Source of the DNA: Rhodoferax sp. OV413
GTDB lineage: Bacteria; Pseudomonadota; Gammaproteobacteria; Burkholderiales; Burkholderiaceae_C
Length of the DNA: 42,809 nucleotides
Assembly (NCBI GenBank): GCA_945861785.1
Contig: CAMAWD010000054.1
Location: 1-42,809, forward strand
Reading direction: 5' to 3'
This document shows positions 9,363 through 16,605 of the stretch, in pieces; positions within the stretch are counted from its first letter, which is position 1; each line of letters opens with the position of its first letter. Below the pieces are notes generated by a model, which saw nothing but the letters and a program-made list of their open reading frames with translations, searched no databases and was not told where the DNA came from. The translations under genes and the position numbers were made by a program.

Positions 9363-10108
9363 AAATGAAGCCGCTGGTAATCGGTGCCCTCGCGCTGTTC
9401 GGGCTGGCAAGTGTCTGTGGCCAGGATTACGAGCGAGAAAAGCGATGGGCCGACGAGATCATTCCAGCGATTGTGGTGGGCGACGCGGTATCCATCCGGG
9501 CCGCATCCGGGCGCGACTTCCTGGCCATCTACACGCCGGGCAAGGCGGGCAAGCAAGCCATCGTGTTGGTGCACAGTTTGGGCGTACACCCTGATTTTGG
9601 GGTCGTCGGCATCCTTCGTGCGAGCCTGGCCGACATGGGCTACACGACCCTTTCGATCCAACTCCCGGTGCAGGGCCGCGAAGCCACTGCTGCGGACTAC
9701 TACCCCAAGGTCTTTCCCGACGCCGCCGACCGCATGGCCAAAGCCGCCACATGGCTGCGCGAACGCGGCCACACCGATGTGGTGCTGTTGTCGCATGCCA
9801 TGGGTGCCTGGATGGCCAACGAGTACCTCGACCGCGCCTATGCCTCGACACCCTACACGGCCTGGGTCGTGCTTGGGCACACCGGCGGTTATTCGTGGGG
9901 CATGCGCGGTTATGCGATGCCGATCCTGGACGTCTACGGCGAGCAGGACTACGGCCCCACGCTCAGCTCGGCGGCACGCCGCCGGTTTGCCCTCAAACAG
10001 TCCAACGGATCACGCCAGGTGATGATCGCTGCAGCCGACCAGAACTACACCGGCCGTGAGCGTGAGCTGGCGGCGGCGATCGACGCCTTCCTGGGCGCCA
10101 GACGGTGA
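9359..10108 (+). CDS. DUF3530 family secreted alpha/beta-hydrolase-fold protein
   Basis: A 249-residue protein with an N-terminal signal peptide (MKMKPLVIGALALFGLASVC; a lipoprotein is less likely, as no good lipobox follows). It has a DUF3530-type alpha/beta fold: VLVHSLGVH as the first loop and LLSHAMGAW where hydrolases carry GxSxG. In the latter the expected Ser nucleophile is Ala and the first Gly is Ser, so classical esterase chemistry is doubtful. Family proteins are annotated as uncharacterised exported proteins. Its start codon overlaps the stop of the esterase gene (ATGA), so it is the last gene of the amidohydrolase operon and probably acts in the periplasm with the Tat-exported enzyme. 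Confidence 0.75.
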   Translation: MKMKPLVIGALALFGLASVCGQDYEREKRWADEIIPAIVVGDAVSIRAASGRDFLAIYTPGKAGKQAIVLVHSLGVHPDFGVVGILRASLADMGYTTLSIQLPVQGREATAADYYPKVFPDAADRMAKAATWLRERGHTDVVLLSHAMGAWMANEYLDRAYASTPYTAWVVLGHTGGYSWGMRGYAMPILDVYGEQDYGPTLSSAARRRFALKQSNGSRQVMIAAADQNYTGRERELAAAIDAFLGARR

Positions 10109-10744
10109 TCGGGCACTGGGCCCTTTGTCACCGGGCAATGCGGGCGTTCAGGACATCAGGCACCCCGAAGGTGCCAAAACACCATGCCGCCATTGGGGAA
10201 CGGCAGTTCTCGCTCAGGCACTGACTGCCAGGGTTGGCACAAGCCTCTGCGGCAACTCCGGGAGCAACTGCTCCAGCGCCTGAATACGGTTGTTGCGAGG
10301 TCGAAGCACGACTATCGCGATGGGAAGGGTCGTCAAGCAGGACGCGCATCTTGCACAAGAGCTGCTCTTGCCTGCTCAAGGACAGAGACAGCCATCGAGC
10401 GCGTCACCGACGGAAACTGCGCCAGAAACACATTTCTGCAAACCGTAGAAGTGCGTGTCGAGCCGGCGCACTGCCTCTGGGCGGTGGCCTCATCGCGCGT
10501 ATCTACGAGGCTTTTTCGCTGGTGTGCCCCTTGCGTGGTGGCAACATGGACCTGATCGCGTTCATCACCGAGGGGTGCAGATCAGGTGGATCCTGGCGCA
10601 CATCGGTGTGCACACCCGGGCACCGCAAAAGGCCGGACGACCGTTTCATCGGGACCAAATGAAGCACAGTGTTCGTGTCAGCGCTGGAGTAGTGCGGATG
10701 AAGTGCTGAAGTGCGGGTTTTTGGGGGTTGGCGCGCCTGCGCGT
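10109..10744. other. Gene-poor stretch with decayed sequence
   Basis: This 636-bp region lies between the tail ends of two convergent operons. The only recognisable content is a frameshifted transposase remnant at about 10477-10640. On the minus strand around 10150-10260 there is a short frame ending PFPNGGMVFWHLRGA, which faintly recalls the C-terminus of a PLP-dependent/MocR-type protein and needs a frameshift to extend; I do not call it. No RNA gene or convincing terminator is seen. The region looks like old insertion debris. Confidence 0.5.
10477..10640 (+). pseudogene. Transposase C-terminal relic (IS91-like), frameshifted
   Basis: Two reading frames join to give a recognisable transposase tail. 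The first, about 10477-10575, reads LIARIYEAFSLVCPLRGGNM then LIAFITEG. The second frame continues from about 10572 with GVQIRWILAHIGVHTRAPQ. Together they resemble the segment of IS91-type transposases with a zinc-ribbon-like CPxCGGxM, an IAFIT strand and an IRxILxHIGV helix. The second zinc Cys is Arg here, and a frameshift near 10575 separates the halves. Nothing of the catalytic part is recognisable upstream, so only a dead fragment of less than 60 codons remains. Assignment rests on motif recognition. Confidence 0.6.
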
Positions 10745-11968
10745 TCACACCACCTGATCCGCGCGCAGTTGCGCCACCTGCGCTGCGGTTTTCCCCAGCA
10801 AGGATTGCAGCACCTCGTCGGTGTGTTGCCCCAGCATCGGTGGTGCACGGTGCTGCACCGGCGCGGCCGACAGGTGCAGCGGGCTGCGCAGCACGGGCAC
10901 GTCCACGCCACTGGCATGCGGCAGCGTCATTGCCAGGCCGCGGTGGCGCACATGCGGGTCGTCAAAAAGTTGCTGCATGTCGTAGATCGGCGCGCAGGGC
11001 ACGTTGAGCGGCGACAGGCGGTCGATCCAGTGGCGCACCGGTTGCTCCAGCGTACGCGCCTCCAGGATGTCATGCAGCGCCTTGCGGTGCTTGATGCGCG
11101 CCATGCCAGTGGCGAAACGCGGGTCTTGGTCGAGCGCGGGTTCGATCCCCAATACCTGCAGCATGCCAGTGAACTGCCCGGCATTGGCAGCCGACATGCT
11201 GAAGTAGCCATCCTGGGCGCGGAACACCTCGCTCGGTGCCGTGATCGGGTTGTTGTTGCCCTGGCGCTGTGGCACCTGGCCGGTCATCAGGTAACCGAGC
11301 GCGAGGTGGGCGTTGATGGCGGTGGTCACGTCCACCATGGCCGCGTCGATGAACTGCCCTTCGCCGGTCTTGCCGCGCTGGATCAGTGCCCCCAGGATGC
11401 CGATGGCCGCGTACAGCCCGGTGAAGATGTCGGCGATGGGCACTGCAGAACGCATCGGCCCCGCACCGGGTTCGCCGTCGGGCTGGCCGCAGGTGCTCAT
11501 CAGGCCGCACATGGCCTGCATCACCGAGTCGTAGGCCGGGCGTGGTGCATACGGGCCGTCCTGCCCGAAACCGGTCACGCTGCAATAGATGATGCGCGGG
11601 TTCAGGGCGCGGATGCTGTCGTAGTCCAGCCCGTATTTCTTCAGCGCGCCGACCTTGTAGTTCTCGATGAAAACGTCGCTCTGCGCAGACAGTTCGCGCA
11701 CGAGCTGCGCGCCCTCAGGGCTGGCGATATCGATGGTAAGCGAGCGCTTGCCCCGGTTGCTCCCCATGAAGAAAGCCGAGTCATTGGTAAGCTTGCCGTC
11801 GGCGCCGGTCACGAACGGGCCGACCTTGCGGGTGTCGTCGCCGCCGTCCGGGCGCTCGATCTTGACCACGTCGGCACCCAGGTCGGCCAGGGTCTGCGTG
11901 CACCAGGGGCCGGCAACCACGCGGGTCAGGTCGAGCACGCGGACCTGGTCGAGGATGCCCACGGCCAT
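10745..11968 (-). CDS. CaiB/BaiF family CoA-transferase
   Basis: A 407-residue type III CoA-transferase that moves CoA between carboxylic acids. Visible family blocks are LDLTRVVAGPWCTQTLADLGADVVKIE at residues 13-38, NRGKRSLTID at 71-80, the VTGFGQDGPY turn near 131-140, and the catalytic-type Asp at about 180 in PIADIFTG. The length is typical. The ATG at 11968 shares bases with the stop of the upstream Bug gene (TGATG), implying translational coupling; an in-frame GTG one codon earlier is less likely. As last gene of the thiolase/carotenoid-oxygenase operon it probably activates the acid released by that pathway. Substrate unknown. Confidence 0.9.
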   Translation of the reverse strand: MAVGILDQVRVLDLTRVVAGPWCTQTLADLGADVVKIERPDGGDDTRKVGPFVTGADGKLTNDSAFFMGSNRGKRSLTIDIASPEGAQLVRELSAQSDVFIENYKVGALKKYGLDYDSIRALNPRIIYCSVTGFGQDGPYAPRPAYDSVMQAMCGLMSTCGQPDGEPGAGPMRSAVPIADIFTGLYAAIGILGALIQRGKTGEGQFIDAAMVDVTTAINAHLALGYLMTGQVPQRQGNNNPITAPSEVFRAQDGYFSMSAANAGQFTGMLQVLGIEPALDQDPRFATGMARIKHRKALHDILEARTLEQPVRHWIDRLSPLNVPCAPIYDMQQLFDDPHVRHRGLAMTLPHASGVDVPVLRSPLHLSAAPVQHRAPPMLGQHTDEVLQSLLGKTAAQVAQLRADQVV

Positions 11969-12939
11969 CACTCCAGCGTGATCTTGAGTTGTTTGTTCAT
12001 TTCACGCATGTCGTCGAACTCCTTTTTCACGCGTTCTGCAAATGCGTCGCCACTCAGGTTGCGCGGTTCGCCCCCGCCATTGGTGAAGTTGGCCACCACT
12101 TCGGGGTCTTTCACCGCAGCGGTCAGCGCCGCGATCAGCTTGTCGCGGATGGCTGGTGGCACACCGGCAGGAACCGCAAAACCGAGCCAGCCCGAACTGA
12201 CGTGCGCAATGCCCAGCTCTTTGACGGTAGGCACGTTGGGCAACAGCGCTGAACGCTTCTCGCCGGTGAAGGCCAGGGGCACCAGCTTGCCCTGTTCGAT
12301 CATGCCGCGGCTGCCCAGGGACGAAAAAGCCATTTCCACCTGGCCACCGATCAGGTCGGTCAGCAGGGGGCTTTCACCGCGGTAGGGGATATGCAGCATC
12401 TGCACACCCGCGCTGTAGACAAACTGCTCGGTGGCCAGGTGAAAACCGGTGCCCATGCCGGTTGAGCCGAACTTGTATTTGCCTGGTGACGCCTTGGCCA
12501 GTTGCACCAGTTGCGGCAGGCTCTTGATGCCAGACGCCGGTTGGGTGTTGATCAGGTAGTGCGACTCGAAGATCATGGTCAGGTAACTCAGGTCCTTGAT
12601 CGGGTCATAAGGCACATTGGCGGCCAGCGCCGGGCCCGACACCACACCGGCGTTGGTGATCACGCCGATGGTTTAGCCGTCCTTCGGCGATTTGGCCAAT
12701 GCGTCGGTGCCGATGCGCTGGCCGGCGCCGGCCTGGTTGCGGATCACCATCGGCTGGCCCAGGATGGTGCCAGCCTTGTTGGCGACCAGGCGTGCGTAGC
12801 CGTCGACGATGCCGGGCGGAAAGGGCACGATCACCGTGATGGGTTTGTCCGGGTAACTGGCCTGCGCACCGGCAAAACCGACCCACAGGCTGGCACACAG
12901 GGTCAAAGTTGTCTTGGCGATTTGTCTCATCGGGTTCAC
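11968..12939 (-). pseudogene. Bug-family (TTT) periplasmic receptor, interrupted by TAA
   Basis: A tripartite-tricarboxylate (Bug) receptor gene of normal length (323 codons), with a signal peptide (TTLTLCASLWVGFAGAQA) and the family start YPDKPITVIVPFPPG. After residue 88, in the conserved segment SPKDG-stop-TIGVI, the codon at 12673-12675 (minus strand) is TAA. Family members have Tyr or a similar residue at that point (DGYT), so one base change from TAC or TAT explains it. The reading frame is otherwise open to the natural stop at 11968, and all later blocks remain (FGSTGMGTG, LTDLIGGQVEMAF, KELGI). Translation would give an 88-residue stub, so it is annotated as a recent pseudogene; a sequencing error is the main alternative. 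It lies fourth in its operon. Confidence 0.85.
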
Positions 12940-12954
12940 CTCGTTGTTGGAAAA

Positions 12955-13767
12955 TCAGTTTGCGGGAAATCGCCGTGCCAGGAAATCCAGCACGGCGGTG
13001 TTGAAACTTTGCGGGTCCTCGGCCCAGCCAAAGTGGCCCAGGCCGGCCACGCTGGCGAACTCGGCGCCCGCGATCTTGGCCGCCATCTTCTGCATCACGG
13101 CTGCCGGTGCGGTGGTGTCGAGTTCGCCGGCGATACACAACACCGGGATGTCCAGCGTGGGCAGCAGGTCGCGGCCTTCGAACCCGACGATGGCAGCCAC
13201 CGCCGCGCGGAAGGTCTCCTCGCGCATCTGGCTGACGGTGCCCACCACCAGGTCCACCGCGGGGCCGTGGGCGCCGGGTGCCATCATGGCGCGCAGCATT
13301 TCGGGTGCGTAGTCCGGGATCGACCTGCCGGCATCCAGTGGCGCGACCCGGGCCCGCACGAATTCCTTTTGCCAGTCGCCATCGGGGCTGCCAAATGACG
13401 CGCTGGTGGCTGACAACACGTAGCCGTGGATGTGCGGGCGTGCGTGGCGCCAGGCCTGCTGCGCGATCATGCCGCCCATGCTGTGTCCCATGACCACGTT
13501 GCGTGCGCCGCCTTCCTTGGCCAGCAGCAGAGCGAGGGCCCGCGCGCAGTGGTCGATGGTGAGCGGCACGGGCAGGGCCGATAGGCCATAACCCGGCGCG
13601 TCCCAGGAGACGACCCGGTAGCCCGCATGGACGAAGGCGCGCAACTGTTCGCGCCAGTATTCCTTGGCACCGAAGGCGCCATGCAACAGCACGACGGTGG
13701 TCCCGTTGGCCGCACCCACCGGATGGTGCACGGCGTAGTCGGGCAGGGTGACTGCAGGTGTTGTCAT
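12955..13767 (-). CDS. Alpha/beta hydrolase
   Basis: A 270-residue alpha/beta hydrolase with a complete triad: oxyanion loop HGAFG near residue 29-33, nucleophile motif GHSMGG with Ser96, an Asp in AGELDTTAP in the last third, and the His in GLGHFGWAEDP near the end. The cap and length resemble C-C-bond or ester hydrolases of aromatic degradation (meta-cleavage-product-hydrolase-like), but the substrate cannot be assigned. The start ATG overlaps the stop of the carotenoid-oxygenase gene (ATGA), so the two are coupled. In the operon it would act after the dioxygenase and before CoA activation. Confidence 0.87.
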   Translation of the reverse strand: MTTPAVTLPDYAVHHPVGAANGTTVVLLHGAFGAKEYWREQLRAFVHAGYRVVSWDAPGYGLSALPVPLTIDHCARALALLLAKEGGARNVVMGHSMGGMIAQQAWRHARPHIHGYVLSATSASFGSPDGDWQKEFVRARVAPLDAGRSIPDYAPEMLRAMMAPGAHGPAVDLVVGTVSQMREETFRAAVAAIVGFEGRDLLPTLDIPVLCIAGELDTTAPAAVMQKMAAKIAGAEFASVAGLGHFGWAEDPQSFNTAVLDFLARRFPAN

Positions 13768-15242
13768 GCAGCCACCCCTTGCAGCGCCGCGGCCGGGGTC
13801 CAGACGGTGTGTGCGCCCATCGGGATGTGGTGCGGCAGGATGATGCGGCAGATCGGGCCCGGGGTGATGTCGCGTGCGTCGAAGATCGCGCACTCGCCCC
13901 GGCCGGTGTTGAGGTTGGTCATGAAGGTGACCAGGTAACCGTCGTCCTCGTCGACGCCACCGTCGCGTGCCGCGAACGGCGTCTCGCTCACGAAGCAGCC
14001 CGCGGGCGTTTCCCAGCGCTGGGTCTTGCCGGTCTGCCAGTCGTACTTCTTGAGGCCGACGACCTGCCAGTTGGGCTTCATCAAGGCGTTGTAGACATAG
14101 CGGTTGCGGCGGCCCTTCACCTGGCCGTTGACCATCGAGAACTCGGTCACCTCGTCGTCGAGATCTTCTTCCGTGGTCTGGCCGGTCACCATGTTGAAGC
14201 GCCAGCGGTGCATGCGCGTCTCCTGCAGGTCCATCGACAGCAGTGCATGCATGCGCGCGTAACCCTCCTTGGGCAGGGCGCTGAGGTCGGGCACCGGGTT
14301 GGTCTGGATGGCGCCGTCCATGACGATCTCGTCACCGACTTCGTAGGTATTGGCCAGGTGCAGGATGTAACACGGCATGCCTTCGAACCACTTCACGTCG
14401 CGGCTGGTACCAAAACGCGGGATCACGCCGAAACGCGCTGGCCGGTCTCGGTGGAACTTCAGGCGGTGCTGGCCCTTTTTAAGCGCCTCCGGCTCGAAGA
14501 ACATCGACAGGTCGTGGATCACGCAATAGTGCTCGCTCATGCCCAGGTCGTGTGGCCAGGTGGCGTGCGGCAGGTCGATCGGCTCGTAATGCACCAGCTT
14601 GTTCTCGGGGCTGATCACGCCGTAGTTCAAGTAGGGTGCATGTTCGCCGAAGTTGAAGAACATCATCTCCTTCGTGTGTTCGTCGACCTGGTAGTGGGAG
14701 CAGATGCCACGGTCGCCCAGAGCACGCGCCCAGGCCGGGTCCGGCCCCAGGGTGTCGAGCGTGACCGGGTCGAGCCGGTAGGGCTCGCTGCACTGGCTCA
14801 TGGCCGCCAGGGCGCGGCCGGCGTGCACCTTCACGTCGGTGCCGGCGTTGTCCTTCATGGCGCCGATGGAACCCCAGCCACGGCGCACGGCGCGGCGCGG
14901 CTCGATGATGCCGGGCCACAGCGACTCGCCTGCGGCCTCCTCGGCCATGAAGCCGGTGGTGCGCACGAAGCGGTTGCGGTAGGTGGCCGTGCCGTTGGCG
15001 AAATGCATGCCATGGAGCATGCCGTCGCCGTCGAACGGGTGGTATTTTCCGATGCTGGCGTGGATCTGGTTGTGCCCGTTGCGCAGGTACACACCGTTGA
15101 GGTCCTTCGGGATATCGCCGATCACCTGCAGGTCGGGCGTGCTGGCGGTCCACTCGGTGTCGCTGGGGCGCCAGCCGTCGTTGAGGTAGGGGTTGTCGGA
15201 GGGCAGGCAGGGCAGGTCGTAGGCCTTGTGGACTTCAAGCAT
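13764..15242 (-). CDS. Carotenoid oxygenase (RPE65/lignostilbene dioxygenase) family
   Basis: A 492-residue member of the carotenoid cleavage oxygenase family, non-haem Fe(II) enzymes that split alkene double bonds in carotenoids, stilbenes or phenylpropenes. The N-terminal family block GVYLRNGHNQIH and the FDGDGMLHGMHF segment are intact. The four iron-binding histidines have good candidates in CSHYQVDEHT, EHYCVIHDL, YILHLANTYE and the C-terminal IPMGAHTVWTP. A purine-rich CTCCTGGAG-type sequence just before the ATG at 15242 serves as ribosome binding site. It is second in the thiolase operon, 36 bp downstream of the thiolase. Because the rest of the operon is CoA/acid catabolism, a lignin-type stilbene or phenylpropene substrate is more plausible than a carotenoid; this is inference. 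Confidence 0.87.
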   Translation of the reverse strand: MLEVHKAYDLPCLPSDNPYLNDGWRPSDTEWTASTPDLQVIGDIPKDLNGVYLRNGHNQIHASIGKYHPFDGDGMLHGMHFANGTATYRNRFVRTTGFMAEEAAGESLWPGIIEPRRAVRRGWGSIGAMKDNAGTDVKVHAGRALAAMSQCSEPYRLDPVTLDTLGPDPAWARALGDRGICSHYQVDEHTKEMMFFNFGEHAPYLNYGVISPENKLVHYEPIDLPHATWPHDLGMSEHYCVIHDLSMFFEPEALKKGQHRLKFHRDRPARFGVIPRFGTSRDVKWFEGMPCYILHLANTYEVGDEIVMDGAIQTNPVPDLSALPKEGYARMHALLSMDLQETRMHRWRFNMVTGQTTEEDLDDEVTEFSMVNGQVKGRRNRYVYNALMKPNWQVVGLKKYDWQTGKTQRWETPAGCFVSETPFAARDGGVDEDDGYLVTFMTNLNTGRGECAIFDARDITPGPICRIILPHHIPMGAHTVWTPAAALQGVAA

Positions 15243-15278
15243 GGGTGGGCTCCAGGAGGTGGACGTTGCAGGGAAGTG

Positions 15279-16475
15279 TCAGTGGGCGACGCGTTCGAAC
15301 ACGGTCGCGGTGGCCACCCCGAACGCGCCGGGCAACGCGGCCACGCCGTAACGCAGGCCGCGCAGTTCCATCTCGTCGAGCAGGCAACTCACCAGCATGG
15401 CGCCGGTGGCGCCCATCGGGTGGCCGAGCGCAATCGAACTGCCGTTGACGTTGAAGCGCTCCAGGTCGAGCCCGAGGCTGCGGATGTAGTGCAGGGTGAT
15501 GGCGGCGAAGGAGTCGCGCACCTCCCACAGGTCGATGTCGGCCACGCTCAGGTTGGCGCGCGCCAGTGCCTTGCGGGTCGCGTCCACCGCGCCGGTTTGC
15601 GTGAGCGGTACGCAGGCGTCGGCATGGGCCAGGATGCGTGCACGCACCGGCAGTGCAAGCCGCCGTGCCGCCGCCTCGGTGCCGAGCAATACGGCTGCCG
15701 CGCCGTCCGCCATGCACGGCGCATTGCCGGCGGTGTGAACGTGCGCAATCTCCCGCAATTCGGGCTCGCGCTCCAGGCCCCAGGCGTCCAGGCCGTTGGC
15801 GCCCGGTTCGTAGACGGTGCGCAGCATGGCGAGTTTCTCGGGCGTGTTGGCCTCGCGGATGTTTTCGTCGTGGTCGAGCAGCACTTCGCCCTGGGCATTG
15901 TGTACCGGCACCATGGAGCGGGCCAGCCCGCGCTTTCGGGCTGCCAGGGCGCGTGACTGCGACAGCGCCGCATACGCGTCGCAATCCTGGCGTGAGGTGC
16001 CCATGCGCGTGGCGACCAGGTCCGAGGACCAGGGCGGCGGCACGAACCCGATCTTGCCGGCCAGATCTCGGTCGGTGTAGTAGGGCACCTTGTCACCGAA
16101 CATCGGAACGCGCGACATCATCTCGACACCACCGGCCACCGCCAGCGTGTCGCCATCACGCGCCTGCTGCGACGCCCAGTTCACGGCGCTCAGGCCCGAG
16201 GCGCAGTAGCGGTTGATGGTGACTGCGCTCATGGCCGGGCTCCAGCCGGCCAGCAGGCAGGCCGACTTGCCGATGTTGCCGCCCTGCTCGCCGGTCTGGG
16301 TGACACAGCCGAACACGCCGTCGGCCACCTGCTCGATGTCCACCCCCGTGCGTTGCTGCAAAACCCGCAGGGTGCCAGCCAGCAATTCCATGGGCGTCAG
16401 GCTGTGCAGGGCGCCAGTGTCCTTGGCCGCGCCACGGGGCGTGCGCAGGGCTTCGATGACAAGAACATCGGTCAT
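15279..16475 (-). CDS. Thiolase-family protein with altered active site
   Basis: A 398-residue thiolase-superfamily protein. The acyl-carrying nucleophile is present (INRYCASGL, C91) and so is the GHP His (SSIALGHPMGATG, H352). Two other catalytic loops are changed. The usual NEAF reads RDSF (320-323), replacing the water-holding Asn by Arg, and the C-terminal CxG loop reads VAALPGAFGVA, so the second catalytic Cys (expected near 380) is Ala. The TAGNxxxxxDGAAA block is conserved (248-261). It may therefore be a non-standard thiolase (SCP2-like or repurposed) rather than an acetyl-CoA acetyltransferase. It is the first gene of the operon; AAAGGTG precedes the ATG and an inverted repeat lies just upstream. 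Confidence 0.82.
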   Translation of the reverse strand: MTDVLVIEALRTPRGAAKDTGALHSLTPMELLAGTLRVLQQRTGVDIEQVADGVFGCVTQTGEQGGNIGKSACLLAGWSPAMSAVTINRYCASGLSAVNWASQQARDGDTLAVAGGVEMMSRVPMFGDKVPYYTDRDLAGKIGFVPPPWSSDLVATRMGTSRQDCDAYAALSQSRALAARKRGLARSMVPVHNAQGEVLLDHDENIREANTPEKLAMLRTVYEPGANGLDAWGLEREPELREIAHVHTAGNAPCMADGAAAVLLGTEAAARRLALPVRARILAHADACVPLTQTGAVDATRKALARANLSVADIDLWEVRDSFAAITLHYIRSLGLDLERFNVNGSSIALGHPMGATGAMLVSCLLDEMELRGLRYGVAALPGAFGVATATVFERVAH

Positions 16476-16486
16476 GGGGCACCTTT

Positions 16487-16511
16487 AACTTTCGTTAGCA
16501 GACTAAAAGTT
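16487..16511. promoter_or_regulatory. Candidate operator between thiolase and HxlR-type genes
   Basis: The arms AACTTT and AAAGTT form a perfect 6-bp inverted repeat with 13 bp between them; inside lies a second element, TTAG-CAGA-CTAA. The site sits 11 bp before the thiolase start. It is directly downstream of a TATGAT hexamer on the minus strand (16517-16522), which is the position expected for a repressor blocking the operon. The 130-bp intergenic region is AT-rich against its surroundings. The tandem HxlR protein encoded divergently is the obvious candidate ligand. A TTGACA at 16573-16578 could serve the regulator gene but has no clear -10. Confidence 0.5.
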
Positions 16512-16605
16512 TTTGGATCATATCGAAAAATTGGCAAATAGAAAACATATTCGGACTCCGCTTAAGCTATCGTTGACATACCACTATTGACACCGCAGCC
16601 GCAGC

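Noticed and set aside
10149-10330. Possible C-terminal piece of a PLP-dependent or MocR-type protein on the minus strand
   Set aside because: Only the short PNGGMVFWHL run is suggestive, it needs a frameshift to extend, and the rest does not align to anything I recognise.
11968-12939. In-frame TAA read as a recoding or selenocysteine-like site
   Set aside because: Selenocysteine uses TGA, the family has no special residue here, and no downstream structure is evident; a simple nonsense mutation or error is enough.
13758-15956. A 732-codon open frame on the plus strand across the oxygenase and thiolase genes
   Set aside because: It is the antisense of two well-supported minus-strand genes; its product is rich in His, Val and Gly with no domain, as expected for a mirror frame in high-GC DNA.
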